Positions 25,235-34,050 are shown, counted from the first letter of the stretch. The stretch: 64,000 bases of DNA from Zeimonas sp039807785 (GCA_039807785.1 JBDHRX010000001.1:1-64000); one strand, 5' to 3'. Made by a program: numbers and translations. Notes: generated from the letters alone by a model not told the origin.

Positions 25235-26232
25235 GCGCCCGCCACCCGGTTGACTTCGGCGATCTCGGGCGCCGTCAGGAAGTGCGCGTTGTTGCCCGAG
25301 TTGTACTCGAAGCCCTGCACCACCGCGCGCCCGGCCTCGCCGGCGCGATTGGTCGCGTAGTCCATCTCGGAATGGAAGAACCGGATCGTCGGCCGGATCA
25401 CGAAGTGGTCGCCGAACTCCAGCGTGAGGTGCGAATCGTCGGCCGGGCACATGATCTCGTGCAGCTTCTCGCCCGGGCGGATGCCCACGATGCGCGTCGG
25501 CAGCTCGGGCGCGATCGCCGCCGCGAGGTCGGTGATGCGGATCGAGGGGATCTTCGGCACGAAGATCTCGCCGCCGTGCATCCGCCGGAAGCACGCGAGG
25601 ACGAAATCGACCCCCTGCTGCAGCGTGATCCAGAAACGCGTCATCCCGGCATGCGTGATCGGCAGGTGGTCCGCGCCCTCGGCGACCAGCTTGCGGAAGA
25701 ACGGCACCACCGAGCCCCGCGAACCGACCACGTTGCCGTAGCGCACCACCGCGAAGCGCGTCTGGTGGCCGCCCGCCATGTTGTTCGCCGCGACGAACAG
25801 CTTGTCGGAGGCGAGCTTCGTCGCGCCGTAGAGGTTGATCGGATTGGCCGCCTTGTCGGTCGACAACGCGATCACGTCCTGGACCTCGTTCTCGAGAGCC
25901 GCCAGGATCACGTTCTCGGCGCCGTGCACGTTCGTCTTGATGCACTCCATCGGGTTGTATTCCGCCGCCGGCACCTGCTTGAGCGCCGCCGCATGGATGA
26001 CGACGTCGACCCCGCGCATCGCCTGGCGCAGCCGCGCGGCGTCGCGCACGTCGCCGATGAACCAGCGCATCTCGGGGGCGTCGAACTCCTGCTGCATCTC
26101 GAACTGCTTGAGCTCGTCCCGGGAGAACACCACCACGCGGCGCGGCCGGTAGCGCGACAGGATGGTCTTCACGTACTGGCGACCGAACGATCCGGTGCCG
26201 CCGGTGATCAGGATGGATTTGCCGTCGAGCAT
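25231..26232 (-). CDS. pseB: UDP-N-acetylglucosamine 4,6-dehydratase (inverting) PseB
   Basis: 333 residues, SDR family. It is the first committed step to CMP-pseudaminic acid: C4 oxidation, C6 dehydration and C5 inversion of UDP-GlcNAc. ILITGGTGSFGRQYV binds NADP; STDKAANP supplies the Asp/Lys pair (126/127), and Tyr135/Lys139 are in NLYGATK. The retained Tyr separates it from the PglF/WbpM type encoded at 30816. Its 5' end overlaps the 3' end of the glycosyltransferase gene upstream in the operon by 25 bases. Confidence 0.96.
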   Translation of the reverse strand: MLDGKSILITGGTGSFGRQYVKTILSRYRPRRVVVFSRDELKQFEMQQEFDAPEMRWFIGDVRDAARLRQAMRGVDVVIHAAALKQVPAAEYNPMECIKTNVHGAENVILAALENEVQDVIALSTDKAANPINLYGATKLASDKLFVAANNMAGGHQTRFAVVRYGNVVGSRGSVVPFFRKLVAEGADHLPITHAGMTRFWITLQQGVDFVLACFRRMHGGEIFVPKIPSIRITDLAAAIAPELPTRIVGIRPGEKLHEIMCPADDSHLTLEFGDHFVIRPTIRFFHSEMDYATNRAGEAGRAVVQGFEYNSGNNAHFLTAPEIAEVNRVAGA

Positions 26233-27272
26233 GGCGTTCGATGTACCTCGATGGAAAGTTCGCGCATCAGCGCCAGGGTATTCTCGCGCTTTCCGGCGCC
26301 CTTGAAGCGGACCCGATCGACGCCGAACGCCGCGATGCGCACCTCGGGACCGCAGACCTGCCGCGCGATGAACAGGGCCGTCGAGCAGCACCCCGCCACG
26401 GCCGTGTACGAGTTCCGCGCGAGATGGCTCTCGATCGGCTCGTCGATCTCGAGCAGATCATAATGGGGTTCGCGCAGCTCGTGCTGCGCGCCCTCGCGCG
26501 GATGCGCCTTGTAGTCGACCGGCCCGGCGCAGGTGTGCGCGATCCATTGCGCGATCTCCGCCGAGGTGGCGGTCCGCGCCGCCTCGTCCATCAGCCCGAC
26601 CCCCACCAGCGGCTGGCCGATCACCAGGGCGCGCGGCGCGGGCGACACGGCCCGCCCGTCCCGGGCCGGGGGCGGCTCGACCAGCGGCGCCAGCGCCACC
26701 GTCCGGTCCGGATCGTAGCGATGCGGGAAACCGGCCAGCACGTAGATGCGGTCGACGAAAGGGGCGTCCGACCCGATCCGGTCGCCCGAGAAGCGCCAGT
26801 AGTGGAGCACCGGGCTGGCCAGCCGGCGCAACCCGCGCAGCCACTGGGCGGCGCGTCGCACCGGGCTGAGCGGATAGCGCTGGACGTTGAGCAGCCCGTC
26901 GGGCAGGATGCGCGCCCGCATCGTGGCGGCCCCGGTCAGCTTCGGCAACGCGCGCAGGAAATAATTGATCGCCTCGGTGTCGAACACCGGGCTGTGCAGC
27001 ACCAGCGCATCGGTGGGCCCGACCGCTTCCGCGACGCGGCGCAGGTTCTCGAGCAGTCGCCGGTGGCGCCCGAACGGGCCCGGCATCGGCTCGAACCGGG
27101 GCCAGGGGATGTGCAGCACGGCGTCCCAGTCGCCGGGCCGGACGACCGGCTCCAGGACCCGACTGTAGTAGACCAGCACGTGGCGCGCGCCGCGCTCGTG
27201 ATCCCGGGTGATCCGCCGCGCCGCCAGGTAGTGCAGCGGCGAGGCGACGAAGAAGACGGCGGTGCGCTTCAT
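26208..27272 (-). CDS. Polysialyltransferase-like glycosyltransferase, candidate pseudaminyltransferase
   Basis: 354 residues. Three short features of bacterial sialyltransferases of the GT52/GT38/polysialyltransferase type can be seen: an acidic-Gly motif (LPDGLLN, about 124-129), an HP motif (KAHPRE, His257-Pro258) and a Ser/Thr motif (GCCSTAL, 297-298). The start AVFFVASPLHYLAA also fits that group. These enzymes use CMP-activated nonulosonates. Because it sits inside an operon that makes CMP-Pse, with 25- and 4-base overlaps to its neighbours, the likely donor is CMP-Pse. The assignment to Pse transfer is inference; the acceptor is unknown. Confidence 0.65.
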   Translation of the reverse strand: MKRTAVFFVASPLHYLAARRITRDHERGARHVLVYYSRVLEPVVRPGDWDAVLHIPWPRFEPMPGPFGRHRRLLENLRRVAEAVGPTDALVLHSPVFDTEAINYFLRALPKLTGAATMRARILPDGLLNVQRYPLSPVRRAAQWLRGLRRLASPVLHYWRFSGDRIGSDAPFVDRIYVLAGFPHRYDPDRTVALAPLVEPPPARDGRAVSPAPRALVIGQPLVGVGLMDEAARTATSAEIAQWIAHTCAGPVDYKAHPREGAQHELREPHYDLLEIDEPIESHLARNSYTAVAGCCSTALFIARQVCGPEVRIAAFGVDRVRFKGAGKRENTLALMRELSIEVHRTPCSTANPS

Positions 27273-28660
27273 CCGCCGCTCCGCCCGGCCGGCGGGAGGA
27301 AGAGCCGGTCGTCGATCCCGCGTTCGAGGAAGTCGCCCAGCCGGCCGGCATTGGCCGTCGCGTCGAAACCCGCGACGATGCCCTGGTAGACCGGATCGAT
27401 GACCCCGCGCGCCGTCTTGCGCAGCAGCGCAGCGAGCCCGGCCTCCAGCATCGCGTGGTCGATCGCCGTATCGAGCACCGCCTCCGGACGCAGCCCCGGA
27501 CGGTAGCGAATCACGCCGGGGAGCCGGGCGAACCAGGGCTGGCCGAATACCAGCGCCGGCTTGCCGCCGGTGATCGCCTCCCAGCCGACCGTCCCGGTCA
27601 CCGTGGCGGCAAAGCGGCACCCTTGGAGCAGCGCGTAGGTATCGACCGATTTCGCGACGTACCGCAGCTTGGGGATCATCGACAGGCGGCGAAAAAACGC
27701 CTCGCCGCGCTGGCGCGCCGTCTGCTTCGGGTTCTCTTTCGCATAGATGTGCCAGTCCGGCGGGATCATCGCGGACAGCCGCTCGAGGGCCGACAGTTGG
27801 TCCGAATAGCCCGCGCCCAGCGTGGAGGTCGTCATCTCCGGCTGCAACTGCAAGGCGAAGTAGACATACGATGCCGACAGGTCCGGCGAATCGGTAGCGA
27901 GACGCCGGTAGCCGCCGGCGAACGCGCGCGCCTCGTGGTACTTCTGCAGCGTGCCCGCCAGCGACATCGGCTTGCTGCCGCGGGTCGTGGCCAGGCGCCG
28001 CAGGTCGTTGACCAGGCTCGCGAACGCCGGCTTGCCGCGCGGCTTCGCGCCCTGCATGTAGAACAGCCGCTTCTCGAAGCGCCGCTCGACGCGCACGGGC
28101 GGCTCGTCCGGCCCCGGGCCCGGCCCTTCGATCACCGCGTCGAAGAATCCGAAGTCTTCCAGCGTGCGCACGAAGAAGAACCGGTCCGGAAACAGCGACT
28201 GGTAGCAGAACACCGTCTCGACGCCCGCGCGGCGCGCGGCGAGGTAAAGCAGGTAATCGACGCCGAAATGCGGCGGGCTGGAAAAGAAAACATGCGTCGC
28301 GCGCCCGCACGCCAGCAGCGCGACCCAGAAACGCAGATAGCAATGCGCGACGTGCTCGAGCTCGTGCACCGACATCGCGCGCGAGCGGGAAACCCGCGAA
28401 TACATGTCGGAGAAAGTCAGGAGCTCGTCCCGGGAAAGCCGTCCCGGGTCGATCGCCATGTCGTCCGGCAACGGATCGAGCCGGAACTGGTGGATGAAGG
28501 GATTGAGCCGGTGCGTGCAGTCGGGACCGTTGCCGAACCAGGCCACGACCTCGATCCGGCCGCGCGCGCGCAAAGCGCGCACCGCCGCGGTCGCATCGTC
28601 GCTATGCCAGCCCCAGAATACCGCTCGGGCGACGGAATCCTGGTCTGGCGAAGCGATCAT
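27269..28660 (-). CDS. Capsule-polysaccharide-synthesis-like protein (Capsule_synth family)
   Basis: 463 residues from the ATG at 28660; a GTG 15 bases further up is an alternative. The C-terminal half resembles the Capsule_synth/KpsS-KpsC type GT-B fold: SYVYFALQLQPEMTTSTLG, DWHIYAKENPKQT and TVTGTVGWEAITGGKPALVFG. In E. coli capsule systems such domains are Kdo transferases; many relatives in sugar loci have unknown specificity. It is the first gene of the Pse operon, and its stop overlaps the ATG of the polysialyltransferase-like gene. A role in adding or linking a Pse-containing chain is plausible but unproven. Confidence 0.7.
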   Translation of the reverse strand: MIASPDQDSVARAVFWGWHSDDATAAVRALRARGRIEVVAWFGNGPDCTHRLNPFIHQFRLDPLPDDMAIDPGRLSRDELLTFSDMYSRVSRSRAMSVHELEHVAHCYLRFWVALLACGRATHVFFSSPPHFGVDYLLYLAARRAGVETVFCYQSLFPDRFFFVRTLEDFGFFDAVIEGPGPGPDEPPVRVERRFEKRLFYMQGAKPRGKPAFASLVNDLRRLATTRGSKPMSLAGTLQKYHEARAFAGGYRRLATDSPDLSASYVYFALQLQPEMTTSTLGAGYSDQLSALERLSAMIPPDWHIYAKENPKQTARQRGEAFFRRLSMIPKLRYVAKSVDTYALLQGCRFAATVTGTVGWEAITGGKPALVFGQPWFARLPGVIRYRPGLRPEAVLDTAIDHAMLEAGLAALLRKTARGVIDPVYQGIVAGFDATANAGRLGDFLERGIDDRLFLPPAGRSGG

Positions 28661-28927
28661 CTGGGTTCGGCGCACTCGCGGAATCTCGACCGGCCGATTA
28701 TGCCAGCGCGCTCATGACCCGAAGCGGCCGGCGCATCTCGCGCCGGAACAGCGCCGGGAACACGGGGCCGGTCGCCGCCATCGGCCCGGAAGCGCCGCGG
28801 CAAGTGTCGCGCCGGGGCTGAAACCGGCCGGGAGCGGAACGATCATTCCGGTACCGGATACCCGTTTCCCGCTGACATATGGCAGTATCGTTATCGATCA
28901 GCCGATTTTCAAGGGATTATCCAGAAT
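28661..28927. other. Divergent intergenic region between Pse operon and hns
   Basis: 267 bases holding the promoters of the minus-strand Pse operon and the plus-strand H-NS gene. The left two-thirds are GC-rich; the last 60 or so bases are AT-rich for this genome. No convincing -35/-10 pair could be fixed on either strand. Confidence 0.4.
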
Positions 28928-29287
28928 ATGCCGCGTCGATCTTACGAAACCCTTCGCAAGCAGATCCAGAAACTCGAGGCGCAGGCGCGCAAGCTCGAGG
29001 AAGCCGCCAGCCAGAAAAAGAAACAGGCCGTGGCGCAAGTCGTGGCGCTGATGAAGAAACTGGGCGTCGCGCCGGAAGACCTGGGCGCCGCCGGGTCGCG
29101 CCGCGCACGCGCCGGCAAAGGCGCGACGACGAAGCGGGCCGTGAAGAAAGCCGCCGTGCGCAAGCCGGTCGCCCCCAAGTTCCGCAACACCAAGACCGGC
29201 GAGACCTGGTCGGGCCGTGGCCGCACGCCGCGCTGGCTCGCGGCGCTGGAAGCCCAGGGCAAGTCGCGCGACGACTATCGCGTCTGA
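28928..29287 (+). CDS. H-NS family nucleoid-associated protein
   Basis: 119 residues. An N-terminal coiled coil (about 8-45, Lys/Gln/Glu-rich) would oligomerise. A Lys/Arg/Ala linker leads to the C-terminal DNA-binding motif TWSGRGRTPRWL (93-104), the H-NS AT-hook-like core. The 267 bases upstream end in an unusually AT-rich stretch (about 28865-28927) that may itself attract H-NS. H-NS proteins silence horizontally acquired DNA. This copy lies between the Pse operon and the second glycan block, so local control is possible. Genomes of this group usually have several copies. Confidence 0.92.
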   Translation: MPRRSYETLRKQIQKLEAQARKLEEAASQKKKQAVAQVVALMKKLGVAPEDLGAAGSRRARAGKGATTKRAVKKAAVRKPVAPKFRNTKTGETWSGRGRTPRWLAALEAQGKSRDDYRV

Positions 29288-29293
29288 CGCCCC

Positions 29294-29314
29294 GCCCGCA
29301 CGCAGCCGGCGGGC
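29294..29314. terminator. Possible shared hairpin between convergent hns and algC-like gene
   Basis: GCCCGC (29294-29299) and GCGGGC (29309-29314) form a 6-bp stem with a 9-base loop in the 29-base gap. There is no U-run, so a rho-independent terminator is uncertain. Confidence 0.3.
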
Positions 29315-29316
29315 AG

Positions 29317-30708
29317 TCAGAACGGCAGCGACGCCTCCGGCTTGACGCCCAGGATCGCGCGCCGGAAATCCGCCTGGATGCGCGCGAGCGCTTCGGGCGT
29401 GTCCGCCTCGAAGCGGATCACCACCACCGGAGTCGTGTTCGACGGCCGCGCCAGCCCGAAGCCGTCCGGGTACTCGACGCGCACGCCATCGATGTCGATC
29501 ACCTCGCTGGCCCCCTCGAACTTCGCGGTACGCCTGAGCGTCTCGATCAGCGTGAAGTTCTCGCCCTCGGCGGTCTTCAGCTGCAACTCGGGCGTCGCCG
29601 GCGAATCGGGCAATGCGTCGAGGACCGCGCTGGGGTCGGCATGGCGCGACAGGATCTCGAGCAGCCGCGCGCCGGTGTAGAGGCCGTCGTCGAAGCCGTA
29701 CCAGCGCTCCTTGAAGAACACGTGGCCGCTCATCTCGCCCGCGAGCGGCGCACCGGTCTCCTTCAGCTTCGCCTTGACCAGCGAATGGCCGGTGCGCCAC
29801 ATCGTCGGCCTGCCGCCGTGGCGCCGGACGTGCGCTGCGACGTTGCGGCTGCACTTCACGTCGAAGATGATCTCGGCACCCGGATTACGCGCCAGCACGT
29901 CCTCGGCGAACAGCATCAGCTGGCGGTCGGGATAGATGATCCGTCCCTGCTTGGTCACCACGCCGAGCCGGTCGCCGTCGCCGTCGAAGGCCAGGCCGAT
30001 CTCGGCGTCGGTCGCGCGCAGCGCGCGGACCAGGTCCTGCAGGTTCTCCGGATGCGCCGGATCGGGATGATGGTTCGGGAAAGTGCCGTCGACTTCGCAG
30101 AACAGCTCGGTCACCTCGCAGCCGAGCGCCCGGAACAGCCGGGGCGCCAGCGCGCCCGCCACCCCGTTGCCGCAGTCGATGGCGATCCGCATCGGCCGGG
30201 CGAGCTTCACGTCGCCGGTGATGCGCGCCAGGTAGCGCGCCGACAGGTCTTCGCTGCGCAGGCCGCCGCGCTGCGCCGCCGGCACCCCGGCAAGCGTGCC
30301 CGAAGCGATCGCCGTGCGCAGGCCCTGGATCGCGTCCCCGTAGATGGCATCTCCGGCGACCACCATCTTCAGCCCGTTGTAGTCGGGCGGATTGTGGCTG
30401 CCGGTGACCGCGACCCCGGTGCCGGTGCCCAGTTCGAAAGTCGCGTAGTAGACCACCGGCGTCGGCACCATGCCGATGTCGATCACGTCGATGCCCGCCG
30501 CGCGGAAGCCGTCGGTCAGCGCCGCGGCCAGCTTCGGGCCCGAGAGGCGGCCGTCGCGGCCGACCACGGTCTCGCGGGCCCCCGCCGCGCGCGCCAGCGT
30601 CCCGAGCGCCAGCCCGATCGCCCGCACCGCCTCCACGGTCAGCGTCTCGTCGACGACGCCGCGGATGTCGTAGGCCTTGAAGATCGAGGGGGAAATCGTG
30701 GTGGTCAT
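29317..30708 (-). CDS. algC: Phosphomannomutase/phosphoglucomutase (AlgC/ManB type)
   Basis: 463 residues. It interconverts hexose 6- and 1-phosphates, supplying Man-1-P and Glc-1-P for nucleotide sugars. The phosphoserine loop TGSHNPPDYNG (Ser104), the metal loop DGDGDR (242-247), the sugar-specificity loop GEMSGHVFF and the phosphate loop RPSNTTP are intact. Glc-1-P feeds RmlA (48718) and, after uridylylation, Ugd (57403). The start at 30708 matches homologs; a longer upstream reading frame lies over the pglF gene and is not coding. Confidence 0.94.
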   Translation of the reverse strand: MTTTISPSIFKAYDIRGVVDETLTVEAVRAIGLALGTLARAAGARETVVGRDGRLSGPKLAAALTDGFRAAGIDVIDIGMVPTPVVYYATFELGTGTGVAVTGSHNPPDYNGLKMVVAGDAIYGDAIQGLRTAIASGTLAGVPAAQRGGLRSEDLSARYLARITGDVKLARPMRIAIDCGNGVAGALAPRLFRALGCEVTELFCEVDGTFPNHHPDPAHPENLQDLVRALRATDAEIGLAFDGDGDRLGVVTKQGRIIYPDRQLMLFAEDVLARNPGAEIIFDVKCSRNVAAHVRRHGGRPTMWRTGHSLVKAKLKETGAPLAGEMSGHVFFKERWYGFDDGLYTGARLLEILSRHADPSAVLDALPDSPATPELQLKTAEGENFTLIETLRRTAKFEGASEVIDIDGVRVEYPDGFGLARPSNTTPVVVIRFEADTPEALARIQADFRRAILGVKPEASLPF

Positions 30709-30815
30709 CGGGTTCGAGCTTGCTGCGGTTCGAGGGGGGCGCATGACGGCATGCGAGCGGTGCCTGCCTTTGCAGTCTACGATGTTTGGGCGCCCGCGCC
30801 GGCCTTCGACGAGCC

Positions 30816-32711
30816 TCAACTGCCCGACGCCGCTCGCCCACCCTCGAGGGCGGTACCGGCCACCACTCGCAACGCCGCCTTGGACACGAACGGGGTGTAT
30901 TCCGGCAACCAGCGCCCGAGCGCCGCGCGCACCTCGTCGTCCGGAACCGGCCCGGCACGTCCCAGCCAGTCGCGCAACTGGGCAAGGAAATCGCCCGGAA
31001 CCGGCCGCGACCGCGCGACGCGCAACTTCGGGTGCGGTGTCTCGCAGGTCTGCTCGGCGTCGGCCAGCAGCTCCTCGTAGAGCTTCTCGCCAGGCCGCAG
31101 GCCCGTGTACTCGATGCGGATCTCGCCCTCGCCGAAGCCGGACAGCCGGATCATGTTGCGCGCGAGATCGACGACCCGCACCGGCTCGCCCATGTCGAGC
31201 ACGAAGATCTCGCCGCCCCCGCCCATCGTCGCGGCCTGGAGCACCAGCTGCGCCGCCTCGGGGATGGACATGAAGTAGCGGTTGATCTCGGGGTGCGTCA
31301 CCGTCACCGGCCCGCCCCGGGCGATCTGCGCCTGGAACTTCGGAATCACGCTGCCGGTGCTTCCCAGGACGTTGCCGAAGCGCACCACCTCGAACCGCGT
31401 CGTCCCGCCCTGCGCCTGGAGTGCCTGGCAGGCCATCTCGGCGAGGCGCTTGGTCGCGCCCATCACGTTGGTCGGGTTGACTGCCTTGTCGGTGGAGATC
31501 AGCACGAAGCGTTCGGTGCCGTGGCGCTGTGCGCACTCCGCGGCGCACAATGTACCCAGCACGTTGTTGCGCGCCGCCTGCCAGGCATTGCCGAGCTCCA
31601 TCAACGGCACGTGCTTGTAGGCCGCCGCATGGAACACCACCTGCGGCCGCTGCGCGGCGAAGATCTCGCCCATGCGCGCGGCGTCCTTCACGTCGCCCGC
31701 CAGCGGCACGACCGGGATGTCGGGGCGGTGAACCGCGAACCACTGCTCGAGCGTGTACAGCGCGAACTCGCTCTGCTCCACGAGCACCAGCCGGGCCGGG
31801 CCGAAGCGCGCGAGCTGGCGACACAGCTCGCTGCCGATCGACCCGCCCGCCCCCGTGACCAGCACCGAGCGGCCGGCGAGCATCCGGCTCACGTTCGCCG
31901 CGTCGATCTCGACCGACTCGCGGCCGAGCAGGTCGTCGATCTCCACCGGACGGATCGAGGTCACCGCGACGCGACCCGACATCACGTCCTCGACGCCGGG
32001 CACCGTGAACACCTGGGCACCCGCCTGGATCGCGAGATCGGCGGCGCGGCGACGCACGGTCGCCGCCGCCGACGGAATCGCCAGGATCACGTGGCGCGCC
32101 TTCTCGTCGGCCAGCACGCGCGGCAGCTCCTCGATGGCGCCGAACACCGGCTTGCCGAGGACGTCGCGCCCCCACTTGCGGGGATCGTCGTCCACCAGCC
32201 CGACGACGCGCCAGTCGGGCACCCGCGCCAGCTCGCGCACCAGCATCGCGCCGCCGCGGCCGGCGCCCACGATGACGACGGGTTTGCCTTGAGTGATCGC
32301 CGCCCCGTAGAAGCGATGCTCCTTCAAGATACGATAGCCCGCTCGCCCCCCCGCCATCCAGACCAGCAGCAGCAACGGGTAAAGCGCAAGCATCGAGCGA
32401 GGAATCGCCGGCATGCTTCGATACAAGGCTGCGAAGGCAAGCAGCACGATCGACGAAATCCCCACGACGTAGAGGACCCGTCTCAAATCAGGCAGGCTCG
32501 CGAAAATCCACAGGCCTCTGTAAAGTCCGATCCACCGACAGACGAGGCCGTGCGTCGGCAACAGGAGCAGCAAGCCGAGCGCCATCAGCCTTTCGTACTG
32601 GTCGGGCCATTCGAAATTGAAGCGCAACAGGAACGCGCCGACCCAGGCGACGACCGCGCCGAGCAGGTCAAACAGCGTCACCAACGTCGAGCGCTGGAGC
32701 ATCTTGATCAC
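30816..32711 (-). CDS. pglF: Membrane-bound UDP-GlcNAc C6-dehydratase PglF/WbpM/CapD-like
   Basis: 631 residues from a GTG at 32711 that has GAGGAG six bases upstream; the ATG three codons later is badly spaced. Four N-terminal membrane helices, a CoA-binding-like Rossmann domain (VVIVGAGRGGAMLVREL) and a C-terminal SDR domain (VLVTGAGGSIGSELC) follow in order. STDKAVNPTNVMGATK shows the Met in place of the SDR Tyr that marks the retaining 4,6-dehydratases. It makes UDP-4-keto-6-deoxy-GlcNAc. PglE and PglD homologs at 42501 and 41870 would turn this into UDP-di-N-acetylbacillosamine, so I favour the PglF reading over WbpM. A 107-base gap separates it from algC. Confidence 0.88.
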   Translation of the reverse strand: MIKMLQRSTLVTLFDLLGAVVAWVGAFLLRFNFEWPDQYERLMALGLLLLLPTHGLVCRWIGLYRGLWIFASLPDLRRVLYVVGISSIVLLAFAALYRSMPAIPRSMLALYPLLLLVWMAGGRAGYRILKEHRFYGAAITQGKPVVIVGAGRGGAMLVRELARVPDWRVVGLVDDDPRKWGRDVLGKPVFGAIEELPRVLADEKARHVILAIPSAAATVRRRAADLAIQAGAQVFTVPGVEDVMSGRVAVTSIRPVEIDDLLGRESVEIDAANVSRMLAGRSVLVTGAGGSIGSELCRQLARFGPARLVLVEQSEFALYTLEQWFAVHRPDIPVVPLAGDVKDAARMGEIFAAQRPQVVFHAAAYKHVPLMELGNAWQAARNNVLGTLCAAECAQRHGTERFVLISTDKAVNPTNVMGATKRLAEMACQALQAQGGTTRFEVVRFGNVLGSTGSVIPKFQAQIARGGPVTVTHPEINRYFMSIPEAAQLVLQAATMGGGGEIFVLDMGEPVRVVDLARNMIRLSGFGEGEIRIEYTGLRPGEKLYEELLADAEQTCETPHPKLRVARSRPVPGDFLAQLRDWLGRAGPVPDDEVRAALGRWLPEYTPFVSKAALRVVAGTALEGGRAASGS

Positions 32712-33052
32712 TACGGGCTCCTCGTTCCCGGCCGGCAAGTCCGCGCCATGCCTGGTCCCTGGAATTCTACGGCCAATCGGACACCGAGCCCCCGGCACCG
32801 CCCGGTGTCGGCCGCCCCTTGCGCATGAGTGACGTGTAGAATTCGCGTCGCTCTAGGCTGATCCCGAGGGCCGAGCGATCCCAACGGCCGAAGAGGCTGC
32901 GCCGTCGGTCGGACAGCCGACGTGCCGGCTCCCTTCGGGATCGACACGGAACCAGTCGGCGTTCCCGCGCTCCGCTGTGGCATGGCTCGGAGTGGGCGAG
33001 AAATCCGTTCATGATCCGGACGCATGCAGCGCCTCGGGTACGGAGAATTGGA
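32712..33052. other. 341-base divergent intergenic region with inverted TAGAAT elements
   Basis: No gene is seen. GAATTCTAC (32762-32770) and GTAGAATTC (32836-32844) form a perfect 9-bp inverted repeat 65 bases apart. Each arm contains a TAGAAT hexamer pointing outward: minus strand 32769-32764 toward pglF, plus strand 32837-32842 toward the GT2 gene. The -35 boxes are weak. The plus-strand transcript would have a leader of about 200 bases. Confidence 0.45.
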
Positions 33053-34027
33053 ATGATTTCGCGAGACCCGAACGCCGGAAGCGAGCTTCGGCTGCTTGTG
33101 GCGATTCCCTGCCTCAACGAGTCGGCAACCATCGCAGAGGTCGTGCGCGCGGTCCCGAGAAACCTCGATCGCGTGACCGAGGTCGACGTCGTGGTGATCG
33201 ACGACGGCTCGACCGACGACACCGCCGAACAGGCACAAAGGGCCGGCGCAACGGTTCTCAGACATCCGGTGAACCGCGGCGTGGGCGCCGCATTCCAATC
33301 CGCTGTCGCCTACGCGGTCGAGAACGCCTACGATTTGATGGTCAATATCGATGGCGATCGCCAGTTCGATCCCGCCGATATCCCGAAACTCGTCGCTCCG
33401 GTGCTCGCCGGCCAGGCCTCGATGGTCACCGCGTCGCGGTTTCTCGATCCATCTCTGGTTCCCGAGATGCCCGCCGTCAAGCGGATCGGCAACCGCATGA
33501 TGTCGTATCTGATCAGCCGCCTCGTCCGTATTCGATATGCCGACGTATCTTGCGGCTTCCGTTGCTACAGTCGCGAGGCGCTCCTGCACTTGAATCTTCA
33601 TGGAGCGTTCACCTACACTCAGGAAACGTTTCTGGACTTTGCCGCGAAGCGGCTTCCGATCAAGGAAGTACCCATCCGGGTCGTCTACTTCCCCGACCGG
33701 AAGTCTCGGGTCGCGGGCAGCATTTGGCGCTACTCCGTGAACGCCGCGAAGATCATCTTTCGCGGCTATAGAGACTATTTTCCGCTTCGCTTCTTCTGGT
33801 CGCTCGCCTTGCTGTTCGCAGTGCCAGGTCTTGCGTTGGCAGTGATGTTCTTCCGGCACTACCTCAGGACGGGGATGTTCTCCGGCTACCTGTTTGCCGG
33901 ATTCAGTGCTGCATTCCTGATCGGCATGGCCACGCTGTTCCTGGTAGTCGGCATCGTCGCGGACATGCTTGATCGCATTCGCGCCAACCAGGAGCGAATC
34001 CTGTTCTTGCTGAAGCAAGGCCGCTAG
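33053..34027 (+). CDS. GT2 family glycosyltransferase, DPM1/polyprenyl-phosphate type
   Basis: 324 residues. The ATG at 33053 has GGAG seven bases upstream and is preferred to an ATG 14 codons earlier. The catalytic GT-A domain shows VAIPCLNESATI, VVVIDDGSTDDT and the metal-binding NIDGDRQF. Two C-terminal membrane helices follow (SLALLFAVPGLALAVMFF and FSAAFLIGMATLFLVVGIV). This layout is typical of enzymes that transfer a sugar onto a polyprenyl phosphate or onto a growing lipid-linked chain. It opens a plus-strand run that continues through the amidotransferase and flippase genes. Confidence 0.85.
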   Translation: MISRDPNAGSELRLLVAIPCLNESATIAEVVRAVPRNLDRVTEVDVVVIDDGSTDDTAEQAQRAGATVLRHPVNRGVGAAFQSAVAYAVENAYDLMVNIDGDRQFDPADIPKLVAPVLAGQASMVTASRFLDPSLVPEMPAVKRIGNRMMSYLISRLVRIRYADVSCGFRCYSREALLHLNLHGAFTYTQETFLDFAAKRLPIKEVPIRVVYFPDRKSRVAGSIWRYSVNAAKIIFRGYRDYFPLRFFWSLALLFAVPGLALAVMFFRHYLRTGMFSGYLFAGFSAAFLIGMATLFLVVGIVADMLDRIRANQERILFLLKQGR

Positions 34028-34050
34028 TTTCTCAACAAGCCCGAACCAAG

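Noticed and set aside
29317..32175. 952-codon open frame extending the phosphomannomutase upstream
   Set aside because: The upstream part is a shadow of pglF; the enzyme begins at 30708.
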